Positions 35,901 to 48,460 are shown, numbered from the stretch's first letter. The stretch is DNA of 64,000 nt from Enoplosus armatus (GCF_043641665.1 NC_092180.1:10967891-11031890), one strand, 5' to 3'. Numbers and translations are program-made. The notes: generated from the letters alone by a model not told the origin.

Positions 35901-38900
35901 CTGAAAGCAAGAAGCCAGACTGGAGGGTCGTCAGGACATGTGCTCCGTGCATCAAAGAAGAAAACTACTCTAAAATTACACTAAATCTATACAGAAAACA
36001 TATGTAAACTGGCTTTTTAAAATTGTATGTTTGCAGAAAAACATTGTAGTGGATTACGGTTACATTTCCCACAAAAACTACTTTTTGGCCTGTAGCCCAG
36101 TATATATACTTTAATAAAGAGCTGCAGATGACAGACGTGGATGGCCTCATTCTTAACCTGCAGCAAAATGCAATTTCCCCTCTGGCAAGAGAAAATATCT
36201 GAAGGAGAATTAGAAAATGTGTCAAAGATAACTTCATTACGGATTTCTATAATTGACTTCTTTAATAGACCAACGTGTCTTGGCCAATTTGAACCACTCT
36301 TAGTGATGCATATACTATCCTGACAATACAATGAACTACATTCACTGCATCTGGTTGCATTTTATTCATGGAAATTACATTATTTTTCTCTCTCTTTTCT
36401 CACTCTGGTGTCCTGCTACATTGTGTCACAAATGAGCTTATGACTCTGAAACACTGCAGAGAGCGTGTTCGCTGTCTGTGTGTGTGTGTGTGAGTGTCTA
36501 ACCCCCCCCCCCCTCGCTTGAAGTGATCCTTGCTCTTCTGAGATGTTTTTGTCCTATGTGAAGCTTCACAGCTGAACAGGCTGTGGTCGGGCGAGGTGAG
36601 TTCAGTTGACCTTGGGGTCATGCGGAGACAATGGTGGCCGGGCTTCTATAAGAAGAACAAAACAGAGACCCCCTGGCTCATGGCCCCTGTCGTGGGAGGG
36701 GCTTGCATGTGGCTGGCCATTTTAGAAAAAAAGGGGAAGAAGTGCTGCTGCATCAGAGTGGATGTTTTGGATCTCAAGTACAGGCTTGAATATCACAAGT
36801 GCTACCAGCATGGTGTTTTTAGTTGCCCATTTTACCTGCAGAGTCTTGTCTCTGCTCCGTTTTATAGTGCAGAAATAACAAAATGATTTCATGCTTGTAT
36901 GTATTGCTTTGTTGTCCACATGTATGACGGCTTTTACTTTATCCCAAATAATATAAACTATCATATGGAAAGGGTCCTAAAATGCTTTTTGCAACTGACA
37001 CCTGCTCAGATCCCAACGCATATATAGATCGTTATTTGGTGCAGAGAGCATAGAGCTTGAAGAGGAGGGGGAGGTCTAATAGGGAGAGCCGTAAGCTTTT
37101 ATCTGACCCCATGGGACGATGTGAAGTCTACAACCTCCCTGTGTCCACCCACCCCCCACCTCACCTCCATGTGCAGAGGAACTAGCCCCACTACTGGCTT
37201 TGTGTGGGGGGTTGGGGGTCATGACTGAGCGCTTCCACTCCCACAGTATGCCCAGAGAAGTGGAGAAGAGCACATATTCTGATATCAGGGTGAAACATTT
37301 TCTGTTTTCTGGTCAGTTGGAGGAGAGAGCATTAAAGTTAAAGTGGACACCATCCCTGCCTGAGGACTTTTCCAACTTAATGTAATGTACAGCAACGTCA
37401 GCATGCAGAAAAGAGAGATTTGACAGTTAAATAATAAAAAAAAGTTAAACCTCAATGAGCTGCTGGGAATACATACTTCCCATCTCCTCTCTGAAACGCT
37501 GTGGATTGCACAAAGCTTTTTAAACAACAGAAACTCCAGTGGTGGAGAAGTTGTGGTTACTGCTTCCTCTTACAGTTGAAAAGGAATCGTGTCATTGTAG
37601 TACTGTATAGTTTGCTAGTTCCCTCTGCTGGCCAGCTACCATACTGTATCACGCTCATATGTTTGGGACAATTTACAGGATTCAACACATTTCAACAGAT
37701 GATTAAAAAAAGACACTGAAGGTCAGCAGCAGATTATACGCTCTTCATAGAATAAGTGATTTTCAGCACGTCTGGCTTGGAGCAACTCAAACCTGTGTGA
37801 CTTCTCAACACAACATATTACCAATAACAATGGGTTGTTGTAATTCCAATACTTTGTATTGAAAGGTAAAAACCCCTTTCTGCATTTCGTCAAACCTCCA
37901 TTATACTCTTAACCACCCGCGGGTCACGTTTAATGGGGGGAAAGGTGGTAATGAATTTGGATGCTTCCAAGTTTCTTTGTTATTAACCTCCAATGAAAAT
38001 GTATTGGGTGTTCCTGAAATACACTTCTTTTATAATTTATTCAACTATTTACATCTTTGAGTTGTGAACAAAAACATCATTTGGAAGGATTTTCTTTTAC
38101 TTCTTAAAGCAACAGGGGAGAACTGATACCAGCAGCTCTCAGAGGTGGAATAAGTACTGAAAGCTTACTTACTGAAAACCTTTGCTGAAGTAAAACAGCA
38201 ATGTGAAAAAAAATAAAATATTGGATAATTTTGGACAATTGAACAATTATTTAAATGAAACCACATGAGAAATTTCGAGGGGAAATCGCTCTTTGGTGGA
38301 ACTACTAACATGAGAAACAGATTTTGTGTTGTGTTTCATAAGCTTATCATGTGCCTTAATGTGAAATCTGTATTTGAAAAGTAACTACAGCAATCAGTTA
38401 AATGTACTGGCATATATTTCCCTCTGAAAGGTAGTGACGTAAAAGTTTAAAGTAGCATAAAATGGAAATACTCAAGTAAAGTACCTCAAAAGTGTACTTA
38501 AGTACAGTAGTTGAGTAAATCTTCTTTATACTATTTTCACCTGAAAATGGTTTATGGATGAAAATAAAGGTGAGTGAGATATGCCATTTCAGTTATACAA
38601 CTTATTTATCTTAAATTAAAAGAAATCAATCTAAATCATGTCAACTGGAGCTTTAAGATTTCATGTCAGGTAATGAATAACTCTTTTTGATCAAAGTGCA
38701 TTCCCATCATTAACATGTTCAAAAACACCAAAAGCGGAAGTTCTGGAGGTTATATTCAACACAAAAGTCCCCAAAAACATCAATGTGCACAAGACATTTT
38801 AATTTCTACAAATGCAGACAAGTCATTTTTGCAGAGTGCAGCAAGCATCTGAAACATGTGCTGGAGGCTCCTGACCTGTGCTTCGTCTCTCACTGTAAAG

Positions 38901-40560
38901 TATTTGAACAATTCTTTGATTTCACACATTCAAATGAATCTACTTCTAAAGTGCCCAGAGAGACTTTAATTTTAACTAGATGCAGAAAAAGTGTGAAGTC
39001 TGGGCCCTACATCCTGTCTGAGGGCCCCACATTTGTTACAGTACTCGACTGCCCTTCTGTTGTGGTTTGATGGCTTATGCTTTTGGTTGTGCTGTCTCCA
39101 CAGCATCCAGCCGTTTGGTTTGAAATCTGAGAAGGAAGCGAGACCAGGGCATAAGCATATTATTGTGAGCTCTCTGTGAGCATGAAATGTTACAAATAGT
39201 TTTGGTTTATTTCAGAGTGGAACTCTGAATCACAAAATCAGATAAGGCATTCATAATTATAAACATTTATAGTCCTAACAAGTTTTAATTACTATGATTG
39301 TTCACGCCGCACAAACCAAATATGTGTAATTGTAAGAGAAGTACAGGTGTATTTTGCCTTGAACTACTATATTACTTAGACTAATGTTAAAATTCATTTT
39401 ACCAACTTAAAACAATTGTTTAAATTAGATTAAAAAACTTCTTCATCTATTTTTTCATTTTTATATTTTACTTATTTGGTCCTTAGATTACTATTACTAT
39501 TATTATTAATTCAGTTACAAATGTTGTTTTGAATCAGTTGTTGGAGCTAATTTGTGTTGAATTTCTGTTGAAGTATTGCTAAAAACTAATTAGGTAAATT
39601 TAACCATGCCCAGAAAACAGATAACCAACCCAAAGCTCATTGTCGTCTCACAATAAATCACTTTTAAATAATAGTAAACAACTTTTCAGAAGCTAGAGAA
39701 TCAACTGTAATCTGACATCACTGTTATATTTTGATTTAAGGAACTTAATAATGTTTCTTTGAACATTTAGGCCTTTCCCCCCAAAAAAAAATTAAATACA
39801 AGAAAAAGCTGATTATCCCTTGAAAAGAAACATCCCTTTTGATAGACCTTTATCATCCTGTTCACAACCCCTGTTTAATGAATTTGCTGACTTTTCTGTT
39901 CTCAGTTTTATTTTAAGTTATATCAGTTTATATAATGCCTTCTAGAGCAAACTCAAAATATACTGACCAAGTTAACTGAATTGAATGAACAAAACTCTGT
40001 AAAACTTGTTTAATTTCAGAATGAGAATATAAAAAAATATTTTCTATTTTGTCTCTGTTTTGAGGCCGACAAAAAACAAAAAAAACAAATGTGTATATAT
40101 GAGCTTACAGGTCGTACACGTGGAAATAACACACAATAGGCTGATTTTAATGTGTTGTGGAGCAGCAACAGGTTAATTAGTCGTTTTATTTTTGTACTTA
40201 AACGAACATACAGGGCACCTAAAGATTATATAGAATAGTTTCACTACGCAGCGCCATTATTTTTTCTTAAAATAAAAAGTCCATGGTTTAAGATTATTTA
40301 TATTTTCATTATAATGCAAAACTTTAATGTCCATTAAACTGCATGACTAAGCAGGCTGTTTTCCGTTATGCATGCATATATCTTTTTATATTAAAGGGGG
40401 TTGAAATCCGCAGAGATCCCTGTCTATTTCCCTCTCCTTCCTCGGGAGAGGTGGAGGCTGTTTGGTTGGAGATCGGAAGTACCGTAGTTTATGTATGCTA
40501 ATAGGGAGAGTTGGGGGTTGTAGCTAGATATTTACGTTCAGTGGGAGCCGCCCTTCATTC
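35901..40560. other. Intergenic DNA between efnb2 and the miR-17-92 locus
   Basis: No exon is recognised. It holds a short (GT)n near 36476-36493, C-rich words near 36501-36514, and a family D repeat at 38135-38525. The region 39150-40350 is AT-rich. GC content rises at about 40420 toward the microRNA promoter. Confidence 0.5.
38135..38525. repeat. Dispersed repeat family D, copy 4
   Basis: GGTGGAATAAGTACTGAAAG and CTCAAGTAAAGTACCTCAAA match family D. Confidence 0.55.
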
Positions 40561-40667
40561 ACCCACATGGTTACCAACTGGTCGCCTTCGCGCCACTTTC
40601 CTAACCCTGCAATCATTTTTAACCAGCGTATCTGGGCTATAAATTGGCTCACGATCGGCTCGGATTT
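40561..40667 (+). promoter_or_regulatory. Core promoter of the miR-17-92 host transcript
   Basis: TTCGCGCC (40587-40594) is an E2F consensus match, and TATAAA (40638-40643) follows 44 bp later. Transcription would start near 40665-40670. The region is GC-rich after a long AT-rich stretch. E2F1-3 and Myc are known activators of the mammalian cluster; CACATG at 40564-40569 is a weaker E-box. The start site itself is inferred. Confidence 0.6.
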
Positions 40668-42306
40668 CACTTTATGTTTCGTTTTTGTCCGCCGGTAGAA
40701 AAGTTTTCGGATTAGTTGCGTATTTATTTCTCTCTTTTGTCGTTAAGAGACTACACGGCAGCCCAAGCAAGTGAGCGAAGATGGTGGATTTCGGCTGGTG
40801 AGTGTCTACCGAGCGCATGTTTATCGGCAAGGAAGTCGGGTTTTAGGTTATTTTTTAATCTCTGTTTTGGTTATTGAAATTCCTAAAGGTGTGTTTTACG
40901 CCTGTTTACGTGTCTTAATATCATGTTGGTGGGGATATCCAAACATTAACACCTAAATGATTATGCTGGCGATGAAAACAGTGTAACGTGAGGCGCATGG
41001 CAGCCCCCTCTGCTCCACCATTGAGGGAATGAGGGAGATTTGAAAAGCTGTCCGGAGCTTTCTCCGCTGCGCTTTAGCAACTGTTGAAAAACACTGGCCT
41101 CCCGATAATAACCACCGAGTTTATATAAAAATGCTAGTCTCGATATTTTAAAAGTAAGTTTTCAAAATCTGGTTAATTTGTTGCTCAGTCTCGAGTGCAG
41201 TGGTGTGTGAGTTAAAGTGCCCCCCAGAACAAAGCAGCAGCACATGGGGCAGTTTTAGGCCGCGCGTTTTAGCTCAGCTAGCTTAGCCTAGTTGCACAAA
41301 CTTAGGAGTTTTTTTTGCGGGGCAAGCACAAACATAACAATATTAAGGTGGGCACCACAGTGACGTAAAGATAAGAGAAGGTAAATACAGTCATTCATCG
41401 GGACAGATGTACCGTTGCAGTATTTTCAAACGTGTGCTCGTTTGTTGTTGGCTAACGGCTAATCGCTGTCGTCAAACTCAATTCCAATTTTATTATTAAC
41501 TTGCGAACCAGGTGTAAAAAGAAGCCAGCTGTTTTACTGAAAAACACTGGCTGCTCCTGTGCCATCCCCAGTAGTGATAGTTGGGGTATCTGTAGTAACA
41601 TTCACACGGTTTGCCATGTTTTCATCAAGCTAACACCAGCTCGCAGCAGCTAAGCTACCTGCCCAACCAGCTCACTGCTGCTGCTAGCCTCTGTTCCTAC
41701 ATGGACGGTAGCCTTGTTTTCTAGGAAGTCCGAAACAGCAAGCAACGATGTTTCCTGTAAATAAACAACACGCAATTGCAAATGTCAGTGTGCAACAATA
41801 CGTTGGCGTTTATCTTGATTTGGTTTAAAGTCATTTATGCTAAGGTTGGCGCACTTCGAGGCGCCATGTTAAAGGCGGTGGGGGAGGGGTGAACAACACC
41901 GTTCCCTGCGCAGGCGCTCCGGTGTCGCAGAGAACGCGGGCCGCAGGCTGTGCTGCTCATTCATGTTTTCAGTGACCTCGTGCTGCTGTAACAAATCATA
42001 ACATCTTGGCACAACAACTAACTCGTGTAACTATCGACTAATGAGTGATAATGAGGCGCATTTCTAATGATGGGAAAATGCGAACGCCACGTTTTAGATA
42101 TATGTAATTACAAGAGAATTGGTTACACGTGCGCACACATCAACCTGCGTATGTAACTTGTTGCCGAACAGTCGTATTCATTGTATTGATATCCTGTCCT
42201 CTGTCATGTATTTTCAGATCCACCATGAAGTGCAGAACCCCAGTTGCAACATGGAGCAGAGTGACCATCTTTCACATGATGCTGGAGGGCAGCGATGCTG
42301 TAACCT

Positions 42307-42394
42307 GTCTGTGTATTGTCAAAGTGCTTACAGTGCAGGTAGTACTATGTAATACCTACTGCAGTGGAGGCACTTACAGCAATACCCTGACACT
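42307..42394 (+). ncRNA. mir17: mir-17 hairpin
   Basis: The mature 5p arm is at 42320-42342, with the AAAGUGC seed of the miR-17/20/106 family, and the 3p arm is at 42358-42379. The arms pair across a short loop. The 5p arm matches the vertebrate miR-17-5p I know at every base. miR-17 represses cell-cycle and TGF-beta pathway targets such as p21 and PTEN-axis genes. Confidence 0.97.
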
Positions 42395-42432
42395 GGTGTG
42401 CGGATCCATTGATGTCATTTGAAGTACTGTCT

Positions 42433-42510
42433 TTGTGCTAAGGTGCATCTAGTGCAGATAGTGAAATAGACTAGCACCTACTGCCCTAAGTGCTCCTTCT
42501 GGCATAAGGG
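42433..42510 (+). ncRNA. mir18a: mir-18a hairpin
   Basis: The 5p arm is at 42439-42461, with the AAGGUGC seed, and the 3p arm is at 42480-42502 (starts ACTGCCCTAAG). It lies 60 bp after miR-17-3p, the usual second position in the cluster. Confidence 0.97.
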
Positions 42511-42566
42511 GCTGTGATATGCGCCACCAGACCATTTTTAATTTCCAATTGGGCCCAAATATCTCG

Positions 42567-42648
42567 CAGTTCTCTGCTAGTTTTGCATAGTTGCACTACA
42601 AGAATAGATGAGTTGTGCAAATCTATGCAAAACTGATGGTGGCCTGCT
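42567..42648 (+). ncRNA. mir19a: mir-19a hairpin
   Basis: The dominant 3p arm is at 42614-42636, with the GUGCAAA seed, and the 5p arm is at 42579-42600. miR-19 is the main PTEN-targeting, oncogenic member in mammals. Confidence 0.97.
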
Positions 42649-42775
42649 TGCTCTCCACCTGTTCAGATTTTGGTTTTGGGGGTGTCACATCAAACACATT
42701 GATTGCATAATACACCTGTAACATGTTTTTTAAAACCACGAGTGTTTGCAAGTTCTCATCCAGTGACTCAGTTTC

Positions 42776-42851
42776 AGCAGTACTAAAGTGCTTATAGTGC
42801 AGGTAGTGTTTTCTCCTATCTACTGCAATGTAAGCACTTGAAGTATTTCTA
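42776..42851 (+). ncRNA. mir20a: mir-20a hairpin
   Basis: The 5p arm is at 42784-42806, with the AAAGUGC seed shared with miR-17, and the 3p arm is at 42822-42843. It is preceded by the usual AGCAGTAC stem base. Confidence 0.97.
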
Positions 42852-42909
42852 ACTGCATCTTTTCTGAAGCTCAGATGTTTATAATCATGGACGACTCATC
42901 TGTTAATCG

Positions 42910-42992
42910 TCTCCTGGTCAGTTTTGCTGGTTTGCATTCAGCTTTAACTGATGTTCGCTGTGCAAATCCATGCAAAACTGACTAGGTTGATG
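42910..42992 (+). ncRNA. mir19b: mir-19b hairpin
   Basis: The 3p arm is at 42959-42981 and differs from miR-19a-3p at one base (C for U in the middle). The 5p arm is at 42920-42942. The GUGCAAA seed is intact. Confidence 0.97.
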
Positions 42993-43097
42993 AACTATAT
43001 TCTACCAAATGGGAGTGCTTATCAGGTTTTTTTTTAACTGCATGGTGGGTATTTGCACATACTTGGATGTGTATGACTGGATATTTGGAGATATCCC

Positions 43098-43172
43098 TTC
43101 CTGTGCAGGTGGGGATTAGTAGCAATGCTGTGTACCTGGAGGTATTGCACTTGTCCCGGCCTGTGTAGGGAC
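43098..43172 (+). ncRNA. mir92a: mir-92a hairpin
   Basis: The 3p arm is at 43143-43164, with the AUUGCAC seed and ending CCCGGCCTGT, and the 5p arm is at 43107-43129. It is the last hairpin of the cluster and belongs to the miR-25/92 family. Confidence 0.97.
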
Positions 43173-43260
43173 GAGGAGATGGAGCCGGCCTGGATCTTGA
43201 CCAGAGTGATTAGGAAAAACTGCTGCACTCAACTGTTGTGTAATGTTTGGTCTGTATGAA

Positions 43261-44620
43261 ATGCATGCGATTACTGGTGGGGGTATGTTTTATATTGGTT
43301 AATTGTAATGTTGATTGAAATATATTAAATCTTTTACACTTTCACCCTCTGAATGCTTTATTATGCAAATTAAACTCACAATTAATGGGCTGCACTATGT
43401 ACATGTTTTGGGGTTGTTTTGTTGATACAGACATCTCAGTCAAATTTTAAGTGAAAGCTTTTGAAAAGGATTTTCACTTTGTAATGCCACTTCTATAAGA
43501 AACTTTATGGAACAAGTGAAAAAATGAACAAAATGTGACAACGGCCTGTGTTTTGGTCAACAGCTCATTTAGCAGCCAGTGACTTTTGATTATCTCCACA
43601 CTTTCTGCAATCTGACTAAACAATTGCCCAATATTATACAAAGAAGTGTCACTTTCACCTCTGCTGCAACCACATTAAATGGATCTTGTTGCCCATCTGG
43701 TTTTTATATACTGCAATCTTGAAACATCAAGTTGAATTTGCAGCACTGGTTACATAGGATGCTCAAGAACTATGAAACATACTTTTACACCATCTGAAAT
43801 CTGTAGTTTGACTAAATGCAGTTTTTTCCCTGGTAAGAAATCACCCTGAACCACATTTATAATCGGATGTATATAATCTAACCAAATCCTTATCTATTTT
43901 CTTACATTTTGAAAGTTGTTCTCAAAACTGGTTGGGATTTAATGAGGAAGAATAAAACCATCAACCTCCCACTAAAGACCAAAACATGAAAACAACCTTT
44001 AAATTTGTAACTTTATAATTTCCTGAAAAACTAAATGATAATGGCCATTAAAACTCCTAACCTTTTATTTAGTTTATATCAAGTACACTAAAAAACTGAA
44101 TTGAATGAACTTGGATATATTTAACTTTACAGAGTACTATTTGATATCAGCCAGTTGTCATTTAATTTACTTAAGTTGAATTTTGCATTCAATAACACGA
44201 TTTTAATCTAATTTTAATGAAAAAAGAGCAAACGTCTCTGCAGCCTACAGCGTATTTAACCATCAACACAATGAAGTTGCAGTTTGCCCACCAGATGGCG
44301 CTGTCAGGCTGCAGCTGCAGTTCCAGCCTCGAGTGCAGGTAACGTTACGGTTCCGCCTCTGCGGTCGGTCCAACCAACTTCGACAACATGCCGCTTTCAA
44401 ACAGATTACTCACACAGCAGCAACTTTCCCCCTGTGTCCGGATTTAAATGATTATCTGGAGCGTTTCCTCGACACAGACACAAACGCCACATGGTCGACG
44501 CTGAATCCTGAAACCTGCTATGTGGACGGGACTCACCTGAGCGGACTACAGGGTCAGAAGGAACCTTAACTTCCGAACAGGCTTCTTTTTTGTGGAGTAT
44601 TATTCCTGGAGTTTATTAAA
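43261..44620 (+). other. Region between the microRNA cluster and gpc5, with gpc5 5' UTR
   Basis: No hairpin or exon is recognised until about 44270. From 44280 the sequence is GC-richer and forms the gpc5 promoter and 5' UTR. A short upstream open frame (44333-44569) precedes the gpc5 ATG. Confidence 0.5.
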
Positions 44621-47600
44621 ATGGATGTGCTGTGGACGAACTGCATTTTCCTCCTGGGTTGTTGCTCTGGATTCGGGTTTGGAAGTCCAAACAGATGCGA
44701 CGAAGTGCGCAAAGTTTTCCAACTCAGGCAAATTGGACCAAATCAATTATTGCCTCTAAGCCCCAGACCAGGTATGTTGGAGTTAATCTTACAGACTGAG
44801 CAGTAGTGATATTGTCTGGTTTATTGTGGTGTTTTCCTGGTGTTAAATTAACATAAACTAGCCAGTAATACGAATGCGTATGTCACATTCTTCTTGATTA
44901 TTTGTACATTTTCTTCATTTACATCTTCATAGCAACCAAAGCATCAACATGTCAACCACTGATTGAAAGAAATATACCTGAGAAGTTATTCAACACAACA
45001 TTACCTTCCAGTACAGCTCATTAACTGCTCTGTAGCTTTTAACCTGTCATTTTCTGGCTTCTTGAAGAACTCTTTGTAGTTACAAAACACACCTTTTTAA
45101 ACACATTTCAGAGGCGTGTGTGCAGTTATGATAATAATAGCGACAGGAGAGCTTTAAGCTGTTTAAATGGCATCTTTTTGTGGGACTTCTAAATCAAGAT
45201 ATTTAGAGGAAATACTGGATGTGTCCTAAATTACTGCAAGAATGAAACTCACAGAATTCCATTCTTACTCTGGGGTAGGAGTAGGTTTGGAGATAGATTT
45301 TCCTAGTGTTTGTACAACTAAACAGCCTTTAAAAGGTATCACTTATTGTTTACTTCACTGTGCATGGGCTAAAATAAAATGTTTTTAATCCCATGAAACT
45401 ATAGGAAAAAAGCTGCTGAGATGACTTGTTAGTCATCAAGAAAAATAAACCAAACTCTGCTCGTTTAGGCTGTCTAAAGCAGATAAGTGGCTTGCAGGGA
45501 TAAACAGGAATTATTTTGTGTAAAGTTAGGTAAACTAGGCTTCACTTAACTTTCTGAACACCACCCATAATGTAATTCCACACAATACTTGTCCACAAGA
45601 TTTGGGGGGAATTATGGGTGTGGATATGTCATGTGGGCTGTCATTGACTGGTCTGCCTGCTGCTGCTCGCTGTGCTTCTCTTGGAAAAGTAAATCTTAAT
45701 GGTGTTGACTACCATCCTGCCACAAACTGCTCCCTATAAACTTCACCACCCCTTTCCTCTGTGCCACTGTGAGGAAACAGATTCAATTGACAGAAAACCC
45801 TCAAATGCCCCCTAAACCTCTAAATAACCCTTATAACGCCATCACCACTCCTGCCCTTTAAATGAGCCTGTGTGGATTTAAATCTATGTGCTGTTTCTCT
45901 GCAGAGTTACAATCTGAAAAGTACTGTCTGTGAGATAAATTGTGTCTCCTGTAGTTTAAGTGATGATAAGCTCCTGATTCAGTAGCTACTACCCCTGTAA
46001 AAACACAGCTGACCTTTCTGACAGCCTCACACAGCTAAAACAGCTTCCAAATGTAAATCATTTGCTTGATGGATTCAGATGAGTGTAGTGAAATACATCA
46101 GATAGTGAGAGGTGTAGTTGATCCTAGAGCATGATTTTAGAAGTTATCTATAATGGCTTGTGAAAAATCAAGAAATTCCAGGAATCCCAGAGAGAGAGAG
46201 CCGTTTCCATGCCTGTCTAATAAGAAGTGCCAAACAGCCTTCAGTTTAGGTCAGAACACAGCAAGTCAGAAGTCTGTCACCTCGGCCAAGCAAAGCCGTT
46301 GTCTGTGGTGTTGGTAGTGGAAATAGTTCTGGGAAGCATTTAAAAAAAAAAAAAAAAAAAGAAGCAAGACCCGGGGCACTTTCAAGTCGTCTTATCTGGG
46401 AGAGTTTGAATTCCTCCACGTGTGCCATCGCCTGCTCTGCTCCCTCCTCACTCTTGAGCCTCGCAGGGAGCTGATAGCGTCTCTGGCAACAGCCCTGCAC
46501 ACTCTGCCTAGGCATGTCAGAGAGAGAGGCTTGTGCAGAGTTTTGGGGTCGCTTTTAAGATGTTTTGATTTACCCGTATGTGTGCAGATTGCTTGCGTTT
46601 GTTCGTAGTGGAAAACCTGAGACGCATCACTTGGCGAGGCGATAACGCTTTGACTCAGATCTTCTCTCGGGAACTAGGTGTTTTGGTTTTCTTGCTCCAC
46701 TAAAGCCTTTTTTAACTTAAGCACTGCTAGAAATACACATTGTATGTGCCTTTTACTTCATGTTTTAGGCATGTGTCCTACCATTATGGTTTTAAAATAA
46801 TTCATATGACCAGAATCAACTGCCGATATTTCAAACAGACATGATCATGATCACCTAATATTCTTAAAGAGAAGGCCTTTTATTCATTCAGATTTGTTTT
46901 ATACACCTTGCTCTCGTTTACATTTGCTAGTTGTGTGTCTCTCTAGGAAGACAGGTTTGTTGGTCGGTCAGTCAATCCACCTGAAATATATCAACATGGA
47001 TTGTCATGAAATTTGACATTCATGGTCCCCAGACTGACCATGATGATCCTCTGACTTTTCCTCTAGCGCCACCAACAGGTTGACTTTTATTGCTATGAGT
47101 GAAATGTCTCCATCGGATAGATTGCTGTGAAATTTGGTACTTTTGTTGGCCCCTGAGAATGAATTGTAATGACCATGGTAACCTTGGTGACGTCTCATCT
47201 AAACTGAAGTTTCTCCAATAGTTTCCAATCTGTATCCTCAGCTGTACTCTGTGTTCTGTACTAATCGGCAAATGTTAGCACACGAACACGCTAAACTAAG
47301 ATGATAAACATGTTAAACCTTATACCTGCTAAACATCTGCATGTTAGCATTGTCATTGCGAGTGTTTTAGCATGCTATTGTTAGCTCAAAGCACTGCCAT
47401 GCCGAGGTACAGCCTCATAGTGCTGCAGCATGGCTGTGGACTCTTGGCCTTGTTCTCTGGCTGATGAATGCTTCTAAAGGAAGGAAAGCTGCTTGTCAGT
47501 TTGGACATGTGCCAGTTTATCTTACAGATAATACAGAAGATAGTTAGACGCACTCACTTATTCATAGCTTCGGGCAGTTTGAGGTGTCAAATCCACCTGA

Positions 47601-48265
47601 CTTGCTTGTCTTCGGAATGTGAAGCGGAAAGTGGAGCATGCAAATCTCCAGCCACAGTTTATGCTTCTCATGTATATTACATTCGAGTCAGGGAAGTAAG
47701 CATTCGTTTCTCTGAAAAATAAATAACAGGCGATGTTTGAAAAACCCAATTTAACAACAGTCTCCTAATCCCAACAAAGATGGTGGCCGTGAATGATCTA
47801 TGTCTACATGTTATACAAGGTGAACAGCAGTTATATTTGACTATATTGATGTTACTTTATATTATTTAGTATTTTCTGACAATACCATGCATTGATATTT
47901 CTCTTGTGTTGAACAAAAAGAGCAAAGGTATATGCCATTTCTGGCTAACTGGATTAAGAAATAACAAGTGTAATACATGAGAGGCACAAACTGAGGCTTT
48001 CAAATTCCATATAGCCACCCTGCTTCTTAGTTTTGTCCCATTTTAATCCTGGCCTCTGTCCATATATGCTTTAAGATCATAACATTTAACCTCAATGACT
48101 TAGGTTCAGACCTCCAGGTGTGCACGTCCAAGAACCTGACTTGCTGCACCAAGAAGATGGAGGAGAAGTACCAGGTGGCGGCCCGGAGAGACATCCAGAA
48201 CCTTCTCCAGACGTCCAGCTCCAGCCTCAAGTTTCTCATCTCACGCAATGTGGCTGCTTTTCAAG
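44621..48265 (+). CDS. gpc5: Glypican 5, first two exons (gene runs off the window)
   Basis: Exon 1 is 44621-44771 (phase 1) and exon 2 is 48110-48265 (phase 1). Together they encode 102 residues. Glypicans are GPI-anchored heparan-sulfate proteoglycans that bind Wnt, Hedgehog and growth factors at the cell surface. Residues 1-24 or so are a signal peptide. [31 protein letters not shown] and [13 protein letters not shown] follow GPC5 closely (human: CEEVRKLFQ and [13 protein letters not shown]). GPC3 shares only parts of this pattern, such as TCCSRKMEEKY. The conserved N-terminal cysteines are present. The heparan-sulfate attachment sites and GPI signal would lie in exons beyond position 64000. 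The miR-17-92 cluster is 1.4 kb upstream on the same strand, as in the human MIR17HG-GPC5 order. Confidence 0.93.
46341..46361. repeat. Poly-A run in gpc5 intron 1
   Basis: About 20 As. Confidence 0.85.
46955..47460. repeat. Dispersed repeat family C, copy 2 (gpc5 intron 1)
   Basis: It shares ATGAAATTTG, AGGTTGACTTTTATTG, CTAAACATCTGCATGTTAGC and CAGCATGGCTGTGGACTCTT with copies at 20735 and 55965. Confidence 0.65.
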
Positions 48266-48458
48266 GTGAGACTTCACTGATTTGTGTGTTTAGGCATCAC
48301 TGTTGTCAGAGTAAGACTTCTTGAATGCGCGCTGAGATGAGAGTGCAAATGTTTACGCGGATAATTGTATGCGTGTGGATGTTTGTGTGTATTTCCGAGT
48401 TGGAGTATAGGTTTGGGAGTTAGGGTTTGTGTGGGTGCTGTAAAAACAGTGGATGAGT

Positions 48459-48460
<2 letters not shown>

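Larger units (their letters stand above)
40668..43260 (+). ncRNA. mir17hg: miR-17-92 primary transcript (host gene)
   Basis: The predicted noncoding host RNA begins near 40668. A donor (GCTG then GTGAGT) lies at 40798, and an acceptor with a pyrimidine-rich tract (TTTTCAG, 42211-42217) lies before the hairpins. All six hairpins fall after that acceptor. Intron 1 (40798-42217) contains CpG-rich and otherwise unremarkable sequence and no conserved protein frame. In human the cluster is within MIR17HG. Exon boundaries and the 3' end are inferred; only the hairpins are firm. Confidence 0.55.

Noticed and set aside
36596..36886. 96-codon plus-strand open frame
   Set aside because: No recognisable motif and no splice support; composition is mixed.
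44333..44569. 78-codon open frame before gpc5
   Set aside because: It lies in the expected 5' UTR or promoter and shows no family motif; kept only as a possible upstream open frame.
44621..48265. Assignment as gpc3
   Set aside because: [13 protein letters not shown] and CDEVRKVFQ fit glypican 5, and the upstream miR-17-92 cluster matches the GPC5 locus.
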